DNA of 64,000 nt. It comes from Thalassotalea profundi (GTDB taxonomy: Bacteria > Pseudomonadota > Gammaproteobacteria > Enterobacterales > Alteromonadaceae). The first letter of the stretch is position 1; every line of letters begins with the position of its first letter. Shown piece after piece: positions 24,511 to 34,388 of this stretch. The DNA lies in the NCBI RefSeq assembly GCF_014653195.1, contig NZ_BNAH01000010.1, forward strand, positions 1 through 64,000. The letters run 5' to 3'. Under the pieces are notes generated by a model, which worked only from the letters and a program-made list of their open reading frames with translations, had not been told where the DNA came from and did not search any database. The position numbers were made by a program, and so were the translations under genes.

Positions 24511-25704
24511 TTAAGGCGCTTTTATCGCCTCTAAGTCACCATCTCTTGATTGTACAATGACTAAGTCATTCACAACTGTTGGGGTAGTATTCAATCCACT
24601 CCCGTCAACGTGATGACGTGCAACTATATCGCCGCTTTCTTGTGATATCCAATGTAGATAACCTTCAAAGTCACCCACTACAACATAATCACCAACTACT
24701 GCAGGGCCTGTTACGCCACGATTAGTTAACGCTAATTGACTCCACCTCTCTAAACCATTAAGTCGATCAATAGCGTATACATGACCTTTTATGTCTGTTA
24801 AGTAAAGATTGTTTCCATCAATAGATACTGAATAAAATGAAGAGTATTGACGCTCCCAAAGCTTACGACCAGAACGTAAATCAACCGCAGCCAAATGACC
24901 TCGAGCTGAAATAGCATACACTTTATCGTCATACGCAACTGGCGCTGCATCTACATCAATAACACGCTCAAGCTCAGTTGAACCAGTAGCTTCCCCTACT
25001 TCAACTGTCCAGCCTTGTTGACCATTTTCTAATATATATACCACTAGCAAGCCATCGGCGGTTCCCACTAATACACCGCCAGCAATAGTGGTTGGAGCAC
25101 TGATGCCCCTCAATGTTAACGCAGGAACATCTTGCTCTATTTGCCAACCATCTTCACCTGTTGAAGCATTGAAACTTTTCATTACGCCTGAAGAGGTATT
25201 AACAACAACTGTACCTTGATCAAATGCTGGAGCAGCAATAACTTCGCCTTTAACTTTTCCTTGCCATACAACTGATCCGTTATCTGCTTCAAGCGCATAA
25301 ACAATACCATTTTCGCTACCTAAGAAAATCTGATTGATACCCGCTGTAGGCCCACCACTGATTAATGCAGAAGTACGATTACTAAAGAAACCACGCGCAT
25401 TATCTAAATCACTTAAATCTTTATGCCAAACTTTTTTGCCGGTTAGTAGATCAAAAGCGTAAGCATCGCCTTCGCGGCTTGCAGTAAATACTTTATCGTA
25501 TGCAACAATAGGTCTAAGTTGAGAATAATAATCGTCTACACCACCTACACTTTGGTCCCAAACAACTTTAGGCTCAAATTTAGCTTGTATATCGACTAAC
25601 TCAGCTGGTTCGTTTGGGTCAATCTCATCTTCCGTTGAAGAACATGCCGCTAAACCGATCGACATAAAAAGTATTACTAATAATTTTTTATTTAAACTAG
25701 GCAC
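24511..25704 (-). CDS. bamB: Outer membrane assembly lipoprotein BamB
   Basis: 397 aa. A lipoprotein signal with LAAC (lipid Cys at about residue 21) is followed by an eight-bladed PQQ-like propeller, with repeats of the type G-x-V-x-A-x-D-x-x-x-G-x-x-x-W (for example ALEADNGSVVWQ, AVDLRSGRKLWE, AIDRLNGLERWS). It is a periplasmic-side lipoprotein of the BAM complex that inserts beta-barrel proteins, presumably including the TonB receptor in this window. It lies 35 bases after yfgM. Confidence 0.96.
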   Translation of the reverse strand: MPSLNKKLLVILFMSIGLAACSSTEDEIDPNEPAELVDIQAKFEPKVVWDQSVGGVDDYYSQLRPIVAYDKVFTASREGDAYAFDLLTGKKVWHKDLSDLDNARGFFSNRTSALISGGPTAGINQIFLGSENGIVYALEADNGSVVWQGKVKGEVIAAPAFDQGTVVVNTSSGVMKSFNASTGEDGWQIEQDVPALTLRGISAPTTIAGGVLVGTADGLLVVYILENGQQGWTVEVGEATGSTELERVIDVDAAPVAYDDKVYAISARGHLAAVDLRSGRKLWERQYSSFYSVSIDGNNLYLTDIKGHVYAIDRLNGLERWSQLALTNRGVTGPAVVGDYVVVGDFEGYLHWISQESGDIVARHHVDGSGLNTTPTVVNDLVIVQSRDGDLEAIKAP

Positions 25705-25739
25705 TTAACACTCCTAAAATGGATTTATTGGATAGTGAA

Positions 25740-26381
25740 TTAATTAGCTAGGCTAATATTTTCAGCCAAATCATCCAATTTCATTTGCAATGTAGGCGCT
25801 ACAACATCCCCACTCGCATCAATAGCCGCTTGGTAAGCATTGCGTGCTAATTCATTTTTATTTTGAGCTAAGTAAGCATCACCTTTAATTTCTTCTGCTG
25901 AAGCTTTAAACGCATCAGATAAAGGCATAGCTAAAGTTTCTAAAGCCAAAGCCGCTTGTTCTTGTTGTAATTGAACACGTGCTTTACGTAAAATAGCAAT
26001 ACCTTTTAATGCCATATCATCTGATTTTTCAATAGCTGTAGTTAAATAGCTTTCAGCTTTTGCCCAATCTTTATGGGTTGCAGCATCTTTTGCTAATGCA
26101 AATGCTGTTAACACTGCATAATTTGAATCGGCATGTTCAGCGATAAATTGATCACCTTGCTGACGAAATGTTTCATTGTTTTCGTCTGTAATAGTTTCAA
26201 CAACTGATTGATAAGCTTCAGAGGTAGCAACTTCATTTTCAAACTGTTGTTCTTGATAATAATTAAAACCAATAAAACCAGCAAAACCGATAGTTAAACC
26301 TGCTATTATTGAAGTACCATATTCAGACCAAATACGTTTGATTGTTTCTACTTGTTGTTCTTCTGTTTGATTGATATCCAC
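25740..26381 (-). CDS. yfgM: YfgM family ancillary SecYEG translocon subunit
   Basis: 213 aa. A short cytoplasmic N-terminus (EEQQVETIKRIWSEYGTS) leads into one membrane helix (about 22-42) and a periplasmic TPR-like helical domain. In E. coli YfgM partners PpiD at the translocon and passes clients to periplasmic chaperones. It starts 2 bases after hisS and precedes bamB, the conserved hisS-yfgM-bamB-der order. Confidence 0.93.
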   Translation of the reverse strand: MDINQTEEQQVETIKRIWSEYGTSIIAGLTIGFAGFIGFNYYQEQQFENEVATSEAYQSVVETITDENNETFRQQGDQFIAEHADSNYAVLTAFALAKDAATHKDWAKAESYLTTAIEKSDDMALKGIAILRKARVQLQQEQAALALETLAMPLSDAFKASAEEIKGDAYLAQNKNELARNAYQAAIDASGDVVAPTLQMKLDDLAENISLAN

Positions 26382-26383
26382 AA

Positions 26384-27664
26384 CTAACCCTTAATTAAAC
26401 TTTCTAATAAAGCTGGCACATCACTAAATGCCACACTTTGTTGTTCATGTTGTCCGCGTAAATATTTTACGGTGACACTTTCTTGGCTCAGTTCATCTTC
26501 GCCTAGAATTATCGCTATTTGAGCACCTGATTTATCCGCGCGTTTCATTTGCTTCTTCATATTGCCACCACCTACATGATTTTGAATACGAATTTCTGGT
26601 ACTTTATCACGCCATTGTTCAGCCAATCCGCTAGCAGCAATATCAATACCATCACCTAAGCTAATTAAATATGCATCAACTTGCGGCCTAATATTAGTGA
26701 CTTTGTCTAAACTAGTCAGCATTAATACTAAACGTTCAATACCTAAAGCAAAACCAAACCCTGGCGTAGCTTTACCACCTAGTTGCTCAACTAAACCATC
26801 GTAACGTCCGCCTGCACAAATAGTGCCTTGAGCACCTAAACTGTCAGTAACCCATTCAAATACTGTACGGTTGTAATAATCTAAGCCTCTGACTAAACGT
26901 TCATTAATCACATAATTAATACCAGCCGCATCTAAGCGTTGACAAACCTGTTCAAAATGCTCTAGTGACTCCTTGCCAAAGTATTGTGATAACTTTGGCG
27001 CATCAGCTAATGCAGCTTGAACTTCTGGATTTTTACTGTCAAGAACACGTAGCGGATTAGTATGCATTCTCCGCTTACTATCTTCATCAAGTAATGATTC
27101 TTTTTCAGTTAGAAATTCAACAAGTGCGTCACGATAAGATGCTCGTTCTTCATTTGAACCTAACGAATTCAACTCTAGTGTGACAAACTCATTGATGCCA
27201 AGTTCCCGCCATAAACGAGAAGTTAACAAAATAACTTCTGCATCTATATCTGGAGTCGCTATACCAAAGGCTTCTAGGCCAAATTGATGGAACTGGCGAT
27301 AACGACCTTTCTGAGGACGTTCATGACGAAACATTGGCCCCATATACCATAAACGTTGTTCTTGGTTATAAAGTAAACCATGTTGATTGCCTGCACGTAC
27401 ACAAGATGCCGTCCCTTCTGGACGTAATGTTAAACTATCGCCGTTACGATCTTCAAAGGTATACATCTCTTTTTCTACAATATCGGTTACTTCACCGATA
27501 GAGCGTTTAAACAGGCCAGTAGATTCAACAATAGGCATGCGTATTTCAGCAAATCCATAATTGCTGGCAACACGACGTAATACGGATTCAACCATTTGCC
27601 AAATATTAGTTTCTGATGGCAAACAATCGTTCATACCTCTGATCGCTTGAATAGCTTTACTCAC
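26384..27664 (-). CDS. hisS: Histidyl-tRNA synthetase
   Basis: 426 aa, the normal class II HisRS length. Motif 2 region [31 protein letters not shown], and the histidine-specific [15 protein letters not shown] and [10 protein letters not shown] are present, with a C-terminal anticodon-binding domain. It charges tRNA-His. It heads the hisS-yfgM-bamB transcript; 114 bases separate it from ispG upstream, probably holding its promoter. Confidence 0.97.
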   Translation of the reverse strand: MSKAIQAIRGMNDCLPSETNIWQMVESVLRRVASNYGFAEIRMPIVESTGLFKRSIGEVTDIVEKEMYTFEDRNGDSLTLRPEGTASCVRAGNQHGLLYNQEQRLWYMGPMFRHERPQKGRYRQFHQFGLEAFGIATPDIDAEVILLTSRLWRELGINEFVTLELNSLGSNEERASYRDALVEFLTEKESLLDEDSKRRMHTNPLRVLDSKNPEVQAALADAPKLSQYFGKESLEHFEQVCQRLDAAGINYVINERLVRGLDYYNRTVFEWVTDSLGAQGTICAGGRYDGLVEQLGGKATPGFGFALGIERLVLMLTSLDKVTNIRPQVDAYLISLGDGIDIAASGLAEQWRDKVPEIRIQNHVGGGNMKKQMKRADKSGAQIAIILGEDELSQESVTVKYLRGQHEQQSVAFSDVPALLESLIKG

Positions 27665-27778
27665 GTCGTTTATTCTCTCTCTTAATACATTATCTCAGCG
27701 CAGCGCGCATTATAGGCAGATTCGAGCAAAACGTAAAATATAACTTTACTTGTTACTCATTAATACAAACTATTAAAG

Positions 27779-28894
27779 TTAAACTTCTTTAATATCAATT
27801 TTATTTTTTGCATCGAGTAGCTTAGCTTTAGCCCGAATTCGTTGTTCAAGTTGGTCAACTAAATGGTTATTGTCAAAACGCTCTCTTTGCCTAATACCAT
27901 CTAAGTAAAAACCACTTTTTTTACTGCTACCAGTTAACCCAAGGTCAGACACCGTAGCCTCGCCAGGTCCATTAACAATACAACCTATAATAGAAACATC
28001 CATTGGTGTTAAAATATCTTCAACTCGCTGTTCTAACTCATTAACGGTCGAAATCACATCGAATTCTTGTCTTGAACAACTTGGACAAGCTATAAAGTTA
28101 ATACCGCGACTTCTCAGTTTTAATGACTTTAAAATATCAAACCCAACTTTAATTTCTTCCACAGGATCTGCTGCCAATGAGACACGTAATGTATCACCAA
28201 TTCCTTCCGATAGTAGCAGTCCTAAACCAACAGACGATTTAACAGAACCTGAGCGTAATCCTCCGGCTTCTGTAATACCTAGGTGTAATGGATTATCTAT
28301 TTGTTTTGCAAGCAATCGATAAGCGCCTACAGCTAGAAATACATCTGAAGCTTTAACGCTGACCTTAAAATCATGAAAGTTTAAACGATCAAGGATATCC
28401 ACATGACGCATAGCCGACTCTAATAATGCTTCAGCTGTCGGTTCGGTGTACTTTTCTTGAATATCTTTTTCTAATGAGCCACCATTAACTCCAATTCTAA
28501 TCGGAATATTTTTATCCCGCGCCGCGGAAACAACCGCTTTAATGCGATCTTCTCGTCCTATATTTCCAGGATTGATACGTAAACAATCGACACCGTATTC
28601 AGCTACTTTTAATGCAATACGATAATCAAAGTGAATATCAGCAACTAAAGGCACTTTAACTTGTTGTTTAATAAGTTTAAATGCTTCAGCAGCGTCCATT
28701 GTAGGGACACTCACTCGCACAATATCAGCGCCAACAGCTTCTAATGATTTAATTTGTTTAACCGTTGCTTCTACATCCGTCGTTAGGGTATTTGTCATTG
28801 ACTGAACCGCAATTGGTGCATTACCACCAATAGGTACGTTGCCAACCATAATTTGACGAGATATACGACGAATAATAGGTGATTCTTTAAACAT
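27779..28894 (-). CDS. ispG: 4-hydroxy-3-methylbut-2-enyl diphosphate synthase (IspG/GcpE)
   Basis: 371 aa. It acts in the MEP isoprenoid pathway, reducing MEcPP to HMBPP with a 4Fe-4S cluster. The N-terminal TIM barrel begins near [15 protein letters not shown]. The C-terminal cluster domain has CPSCSR and [10 protein letters not shown], giving three Cys and a Glu ligand. It lies 66 bases downstream of rodZ in the conserved gammaproteobacterial cluster. Confidence 0.97.
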   Translation of the reverse strand: MFKESPIIRRISRQIMVGNVPIGGNAPIAVQSMTNTLTTDVEATVKQIKSLEAVGADIVRVSVPTMDAAEAFKLIKQQVKVPLVADIHFDYRIALKVAEYGVDCLRINPGNIGREDRIKAVVSAARDKNIPIRIGVNGGSLEKDIQEKYTEPTAEALLESAMRHVDILDRLNFHDFKVSVKASDVFLAVGAYRLLAKQIDNPLHLGITEAGGLRSGSVKSSVGLGLLLSEGIGDTLRVSLAADPVEEIKVGFDILKSLKLRSRGINFIACPSCSRQEFDVISTVNELEQRVEDILTPMDVSIIGCIVNGPGEATVSDLGLTGSSKKSGFYLDGIRQRERFDNNHLVDQLEQRIRAKAKLLDAKNKIDIKEV

Positions 28895-28960
28895 AATGAC
28901 TCTTAAATTAACTTTCGTAAGGATTAGACCAAATACTAATAAGGCGATATTTCGATTAAA

Positions 28961-29986
28961 TTACTCTAATGGAAGCGAAAATTTTGCAATATTTCCACGA
29001 TTAAATTGTGACATATCTACTTCAGAGCCATCAAAAACAATTGAGACTAATTCGGGTTTACCTAAGGTAATTGAAAATGGTGGATGACCGTTAATCTTCA
29101 TCTCATATTCTGCTTTTTTAATACCCCAAGCAATTCTTTCGCCGCTGGCATCATAGATATTAACCCAGCAATCACCCAAAAAGGTAAAACTAACTTCTAC
29201 AGGATCTGCTAATATTTCAGTGATTGGATCAGAAGTGGAATTTTCAAGATTTTCTAAAAATGCTGTTTCCGTATTCGTATTGTCATCAGTATCATTTAAG
29301 ACGGCATCACTTTCAGTTGAATTATTGTTATTTTCATTCGTGCTAGACATTGCATTTTCTGGAGCGATTGCTTCATCTTCAATAGTTTGCTCAAACTCTT
29401 GTGAAGGTAAAGATTCAGTTTCAGCAACATCAGCAATATTATCATCAAGAGTTTCGCTCACCGCAGTCACGGTTTCATTGCCTAGGTTTGTTGTCGCATT
29501 AGTGGCTTCTTCAGTCGTATCATTATTAAGTTGAATGGCATCAAGCTTTCCATCTTGAAGCCACCACATTAATGTAGAACCTACTAAAATAGCTAAAATT
29601 AAATAACTCACCCACATTAAGCGATTATTTTCAGCTTGTTTCTCTGTTTCTTTTGAAAAACTTTGTAATACAACATGTTGTATTCCAGCATCCTGCTCTT
29701 CGACTGCTGAAAGTTTTTCATAACTTTCTAAAACTTCACTTTCAGAAATGTTGACCAGTTTTGCATAACTTTTCAGATAGCCGCGATTATAGGTTGCAGG
29801 TAATGTTCTATCAAACTGATTTTTTTCTATATTTTCAACTAAACCTAAACGAAAATTAAGTCGGTCTGAAACATCCTTCGTTGATAAACCTTGCTGTTCA
29901 CGCGCGGTAGCAAGTAATTTTCCAGGGCCAACAATTTCGGTAACTTCTGGTTCTTCAATAATCGTAGTTGTATGGTTTTGGCTCAT
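28961..29986 (-). CDS. rodZ: Cytoskeleton protein RodZ
   Basis: 341 aa. An N-terminal HTH (about 20-90: GKLLATAREQQGLSTKDVSDRL) contacts MreB in known RodZ proteins. One membrane helix follows (about 123-142, ending in WWLQDG), then an Asn/Asp/Glu/Thr-rich low-complexity periplasmic linker (about 150-250) and a C-terminal beta domain (DUF4115: CWVNIYDASGERIAWG). It links MreB to the rod-shape elongation machinery. It starts 4 bases after pilW and shares its operon. Confidence 0.94.
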   Translation of the reverse strand: MSQNHTTTIIEEPEVTEIVGPGKLLATAREQQGLSTKDVSDRLNFRLGLVENIEKNQFDRTLPATYNRGYLKSYAKLVNISESEVLESYEKLSAVEEQDAGIQHVVLQSFSKETEKQAENNRLMWVSYLILAILVGSTLMWWLQDGKLDAIQLNNDTTEEATNATTNLGNETVTAVSETLDDNIADVAETESLPSQEFEQTIEDEAIAPENAMSSTNENNNNSTESDAVLNDTDDNTNTETAFLENLENSTSDPITEILADPVEVSFTFLGDCWVNIYDASGERIAWGIKKAEYEMKINGHPPFSITLGKPELVSIVFDGSEVDMSQFNRGNIAKFSLPLE

Positions 29987-29990
29987 TATT

Positions 29991-31280
29991 TTATTGTTTC
30001 TCTTGCGATTTTTCTGCAGTTTCAGGGTTGGCGATATAAAGTACTTGACCTAACCGCAACACATTTTTTCGGCTAATTTTATTCCAACGCTCTATAGCTT
30101 TCATATGTATATTATATTTTTGTGAGATAGAGAATAAACTCTCTCCTTTTTTAACCACATGAATAGGCAATGTTACCGTTTGTTGTTCATTATCATTGTT
30201 CGCTGACTCATTAGTTCTAGCGGCTTTACTTTCATTTAACGTATCAAACGCAGTGATTGCATCAACCGTAGAGGAAACCATCTCTTTGTTATTTGCTTTT
30301 TCTTGTTCTGCTTTTGTTTCCTGCTTTACCGTTGATGCTGCTTGCGAATTATCCACGCCATTAGATTTGAAATTTTCTGACTTATTACTTGAGTGAGACT
30401 TATCCGGTGATAACACTACTACACGCTTTTTCGGTGCTTGTTTATTTGATGTAACTAATAAATATTCTTGTGCTAATTGATCCGCTTCAATCGTCGTCAA
30501 GCCATTCAATATATATTGCTTAGCTTCATATGACGCAGGAAACATTTTAACCAACATACCAGCATAGTTTTTAGCCGTCTTACGATCATATTGCTTTTCA
30601 AATACTTTAAACGCTAGCGCAAGTGCATCAGGAGTAAATCGTCTAGTAGATTTTTCATATCGTTGAAAATACTTCTGTGCATTCTCATAATCGCCTTTAA
30701 TGTATTGTAAACGCACCATTTGTAATAATACGCTTGCATTATTTGGACTGTGTACAATGGCTTTTTTTAAGTAAGATTCGGCTTTACTAAACTGTTTTGC
30801 TTCTAATTGGCAAATAGCTAAATTCTGATAACTTTGTGATACAAGTAAATAGCTAGGGACGGCAATCGCTTTTAAAAATTGCTTTTCTGCAGCTTGATAT
30901 TGCTCATGCTTACATAAAAATGCCCCATAATTATTCAATGTATCTGCGTTATCACGCTGTAGAGATAATGCAGTTTCATATGAGTCTATCGCTAATTCAG
31001 GCTCTGAAACGGTATCGTAATAGTAAGCAAACGCTGTATGAACTTGTACTAAATTTGGTGAAAAACGTTTGGCTTTTTCTAAGTTTAATTTGGCTTGAGT
31101 GGTATTCCCCATTTTCAAATACCCTAAACCTAAAGATATTCTAGTCATAGCAATTTCATTATTAGTAGATTCATTTTCTACTAATGGTTTACTGCCATCG
31201 CCATCATATTGTTGAGTCACACAAGCAGTGAAAAAAATAAGGCATAAAAGACTCAAAACAATTTTATTAAAATTTACCAT
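29991..31280 (-). CDS. pilW: Type IV pilus stability lipoprotein PilW/PilF with LysM domain
   Basis: 429 aa. A lipoprotein signal with FFTAC (Cys at about residue 20) is followed by TPR repeats (about 40-260), a Ser/Lys/Glu-rich linker and a C-terminal LysM domain (about 370-420: HVVKKGESLFSISQKYNI). The TPR part matches PilF/PilW, which assembles the PilQ secretin. The LysM extension probably anchors it to peptidoglycan. The longer linker and LysM distinguish it from the ~250-aa Pseudomonas form. It is 29 bases after rlmN. Confidence 0.9.
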   Translation of the reverse strand: MVNFNKIVLSLLCLIFFTACVTQQYDGDGSKPLVENESTNNEIAMTRISLGLGYLKMGNTTQAKLNLEKAKRFSPNLVQVHTAFAYYYDTVSEPELAIDSYETALSLQRDNADTLNNYGAFLCKHEQYQAAEKQFLKAIAVPSYLLVSQSYQNLAICQLEAKQFSKAESYLKKAIVHSPNNASVLLQMVRLQYIKGDYENAQKYFQRYEKSTRRFTPDALALAFKVFEKQYDRKTAKNYAGMLVKMFPASYEAKQYILNGLTTIEADQLAQEYLLVTSNKQAPKKRVVVLSPDKSHSSNKSENFKSNGVDNSQAASTVKQETKAEQEKANNKEMVSSTVDAITAFDTLNESKAARTNESANNDNEQQTVTLPIHVVKKGESLFSISQKYNIHMKAIERWNKISRKNVLRLGQVLYIANPETAEKSQEKQ

Positions 31281-31309
31281 AATCCGTATGCGTCACTTTT
31301 ATAATGTAG

Positions 31310-32473
31310 TTATCTTACTATTTTTACTGATATCTCGTCAGCTTTCACCTGTTTTTTTTCTGCAATACTTGCTGTTCGCTTAGTTCTATCTAAAACATCA
31401 CCTGCTAATTGTCCACAAGCAGCATCTATATCGTCTCCTCTTGTTCGCCTAGTAATAACCGTAAGTCCATAACTTTGAAGTACTTTATCAAATCTATCGA
31501 TACGTGAATTACTCGAACGTTTATACGGTGAACCAGGGTAAGGATTAAAAGGAATTAAGTTAATTTTACTTGGTAAATCTTTTAATGCATGTGCTAATTC
31601 ATGAGCTTGTTCCGTACTATCATTAACATGGTCCAACATTACATACTCTATTGTCGCTTGTTTATTTGCTTTTGACCCATCTATGTAGCGAGCAGCAGCA
31701 GAAATAAACTCTTCTAAAGGGTACTTTTTATTAATTGGTACTAATTCATCACGTAATTTATTATTAGGCGCATGGATAGAGATAGCTAAAGCACAGTCAA
31801 TTTTTTCTTTCAACATATCAAGTGCAGGAACAACACCAGAGGTACTTACTGTAACACGTCGTTTAGAAAGACCATAACCTAAGTCATTTAACATAGTATC
31901 AAGAGCGGGGATCAGGTTTTTCATGTTCAATAATGGCTCCCCCATTCCCATCATCACAATATTAGTAATAGGTCTCTTACCTGCAATACGAGTAGCTCCA
32001 ATATCATTTGCAACTCGCCATACTTGGCCAATAATCTCACTCATCGATAAGTTACGATTAAAACCTTGTTGTGCTGTTGCACAAAATGTACATTCAAGAG
32101 CGCAACCTACTTGTGAAGAAACACACAAAGTCGCCCTATCGTTTTCAGGGATCCAAACCGTTTCAACCTCTTGCCCCCCTTCAAGCTTTAACGCATATTT
32201 TATGGTGCCATCTTTAGATACTTGTTTTTCTGCTATTTCAGGGGCTTTAATTTCAGTATTTCGTTGTAACTTCTCTCTTAACTTTTTATTTAAGTTAGTC
32301 ATTTTTTCAAAGTCATCGTAACCAAAGTGATACATCCATTTCATGATCTGATCAGCACGAAACGGCTTTTCGCCAATAGACGCAAAGTATTCACGCATCA
32401 TTTGGTGATCTAAGTTAAGTAGGTTAACTTTTTTCTTCGTTTCAGGGGTTACAGTTGTTACAACATCAGTCAT
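31310..32473 (-). CDS. rlmN: Dual-specificity 23S rRNA/tRNA adenine-C2 methyltransferase RlmN
   Basis: 387 aa. This radical SAM enzyme carries [15 protein letters not shown] (CxxxCxxC cluster) at about residues 124-138, and the second methyl-accepting Cys near the C-terminus ([13 protein letters not shown]). It methylates A2503 of 23S rRNA and A37 of some tRNAs. An inverted repeat upstream (32511-32538: TTGTACACTT with AAGTGTAACAA) may be a regulatory structure. Downstream come pilW and rodZ in the same direction. Confidence 0.97.
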   Translation of the reverse strand: MTDVVTTVTPETKKKVNLLNLDHQMMREYFASIGEKPFRADQIMKWMYHFGYDDFEKMTNLNKKLREKLQRNTEIKAPEIAEKQVSKDGTIKYALKLEGGQEVETVWIPENDRATLCVSSQVGCALECTFCATAQQGFNRNLSMSEIIGQVWRVANDIGATRIAGKRPITNIVMMGMGEPLLNMKNLIPALDTMLNDLGYGLSKRRVTVSTSGVVPALDMLKEKIDCALAISIHAPNNKLRDELVPINKKYPLEEFISAAARYIDGSKANKQATIEYVMLDHVNDSTEQAHELAHALKDLPSKINLIPFNPYPGSPYKRSSNSRIDRFDKVLQSYGLTVITRRTRGDDIDAACGQLAGDVLDRTKRTASIAEKKQVKADEISVKIVR

Positions 32474-32664
32474 GTAAAAAATTCCAAAACAGCAAATTCA
32501 AAGGGCTAAATTGTACACTTTTCACTCAAGTGTAACAATTTTGTCTAAAGATTTTATCAAAAAATAAAGCCTATTGTTTCTAATCACTTTCAATTAAAAA
32601 GAATAGGTTTTAGTTCTTTATCGTTATTCTTAAATGATGAATATAGCCCATCATATAAATAACA

Positions 32665-32697
32665 AAAGGATTTTACTGACCTGCAGTAAAATCCTTT
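32665..32697 (-). terminator. Rho-independent terminator of ndk
   Basis: AAAGGATTTTACTG and CAGTAAAATCCTTT form a perfect 14-bp stem with a 5-base loop, 50 bases past the ndk stop. On the minus strand the stem ends in TTT and is followed by TGTTATTT. Confidence 0.8.
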
Positions 32698-32746
32698 CGA
32701 TTTGACTTAACAGTAATTCCAACTAACGCTGGAATTTACAATCAAA

Positions 32747-33178
32747 TTAACGAGTGCGTGGGCAAATTTCATCATCAGAGAAGAAATAAGCGATTTCACG
32801 CGCCGCAGATTCTAGCGCATCTGAACCGTGACAAGCATTTTCGTCGATTGAATCAGCATAATCTGCACGTAACGTACCAGCTAATGCGTCGCTTGGGTTA
32901 GTTGCACCCATAATTTCACGGTTTTTAAGAACAGCGTTTTCGCCTTCTAAAACTTGAACCATAACAGGACCTGAAGTCATAAATTCAACTAATGCACCAA
33001 AAAATGGACGTTCGCTATGCTCAGCATAAAAGCCTTCAGCTTTTTCTTTTGATAAATGAACCATTTTTGCAGCAACAATTTTTAAACCCGCTGTTTCAAA
33101 ACGGTTATAAATTTGACCAATTACATTTTTTGCAACTGCATCTGGTTTTACGATTGAAAACGTACGTTCGATAGCCAT
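32747..33178 (-). CDS. ndk: Nucleoside diphosphate kinase
   Basis: 143 aa, exactly the usual length. It transfers the gamma phosphate between nucleoside triphosphates and diphosphates through the catalytic His in NACHGSDA (about residue 117). The N-terminal [15 protein letters not shown] and the [18 protein letters not shown] segments are diagnostic. It has its own terminator and stands upstream of rlmN as in related genomes. Confidence 0.98.
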   Translation of the reverse strand: MAIERTFSIVKPDAVAKNVIGQIYNRFETAGLKIVAAKMVHLSKEKAEGFYAEHSERPFFGALVEFMTSGPVMVQVLEGENAVLKNREIMGATNPSDALAGTLRADYADSIDENACHGSDALESAAREIAYFFSDDEICPRTR

Positions 33179-33279
33179 GATAAGCCCTCTTAAATAATTA
33201 ATTAATAACTTGTGTAAAAATTTGGGCGCGATTATAGACCAATTAAAGAAAAATAACTAATGTTATCCTTCTATGACTA

Positions 33280-34176
33280 TTAGTTGTTAAGAATTAATTC
33301 TTGGTATAGTTGTTTAAACGTTTGGTGACTTGATTGATCAATCCAATCGGTATGGGCTTTATAATAGGAAGGTTCTTGATAACTATTTGTCAGAGCACTA
33401 TTAAACTGATTGATAATATCTCGCCCTTGCTTAGTGTTGCTACATGCTAAATAGCCAAATTGAAATTTATCACCCGACGCTATTCCATAACTAGTTAAAG
33501 GAGATGCGCTACTAAATTTACTCGCATTGTACATCACATCTGGATATTCAATGATGAAATCAATTTTATTATTGTATAGCATCATGACTAACACTAATTC
33601 ATTTGAGCTACCGCTCATTAAATATTTATTTTTAGAAGGGATTAACTGTATTTGCTGATCTAATGTTTCACCATAAGAACGTTCGTGTTCGATCCCAAGT
33701 ATATAATTAGGGTTATCTTTAATAAATTGTACTAAATTAATTTTATCTGATTTATTTTTTTGATAATTAACTTTCGATGACAGTTCAGGGTTTAAATAAA
33801 CTCTAGCGCCAAGGTATAATGTCTGTGGTTGGCTAAATATAAATAACTTCTCACGTTCTGGATTTTTTACAAGATTTCGAATACAAGTATTAGGGTATTT
33901 TTCCATATAGCTCAACGCATGATGATAACTCGATATTTTGTATTTGGGTTCAATCTCTTCTAATCGCTCAAGAATTAGTGAAAAAGTTTGTTGCTCTGAG
34001 TTTACCGATTCTAATTCAATACCTTTAACTTGAGTAACTTTAGCCAAAGTAAAGAAATTAACCAATGTTTTCTCGGTTGCATAACTAAGTGAAGACGTTA
34101 ATATTAACGAACAGATTAGAATAAAAATAAAGGGAAACTTAACCTTATAAATAATAGTACAACATTTCGCAACCAC
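33280..34176 (-). CDS. Periplasmic solute-binding-like protein
   Basis: 298 aa with a GTG start. The N-terminus has a hydrophobic signal (FPFIFILICSLILTSSLSYA, cleavage near SYA-T). The rest resembles the type-3 extracellular solute-binding fold of uncharacterised Alteromonadales proteins: CIRNLVKNPEREKLFIFSQPQTL, then LGIEHERSYG and KIDFIIEYPDVMYN. No ABC permease genes are adjacent, so it may be a sensor or an orphan binding protein. The ligand is unknown. The gene stands alone between ndk and the TonB receptor. Confidence 0.72.
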   Translation of the reverse strand: MVAKCCTIIYKVKFPFIFILICSLILTSSLSYATEKTLVNFFTLAKVTQVKGIELESVNSEQQTFSLILERLEEIEPKYKISSYHHALSYMEKYPNTCIRNLVKNPEREKLFIFSQPQTLYLGARVYLNPELSSKVNYQKNKSDKINLVQFIKDNPNYILGIEHERSYGETLDQQIQLIPSKNKYLMSGSSNELVLVMMLYNNKIDFIIEYPDVMYNASKFSSASPLTSYGIASGDKFQFGYLACSNTKQGRDIINQFNSALTNSYQEPSYYKAHTDWIDQSSHQTFKQLYQELILNN

Positions 34177-34323
34177 ACCAACACCTATAAAATCACACGT
34201 CTATAAGCTGAATTAAAATTCAAAGTTAATTCATATAAATTCAAAATCAAAGCATAATTTAAATTTATATGTCTGTGCAACCCAGATATAAACTTTATTT
34301 ATCAATATTATTGTTTCAAACTA

Positions 34324-34359
34324 AAAAGACAGATCCCTATCTATAGAAACCTGTCTTTT
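34324..34359 (-). terminator. Terminator of the TonB receptor gene
   Basis: AAAAGACAG and CTGTCTTTT pair around an 18-base loop that contains a small CTAT/ATAG hairpin. The stem itself supplies the T-run on the minus strand. It lies 30 bases past the stop. Confidence 0.65.
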
Positions 34360-34388
34360 AAATAACTTTTATAAGTGTCTAAGATTAA

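Noticed and set aside
32511..32538. Inverted repeat upstream of rlmN as a named operator
   Set aside because: TTGTACACTT/AAGTGTAACAA is real but matches no regulator consensus that I can name, so it is mentioned only in the rlmN entry.
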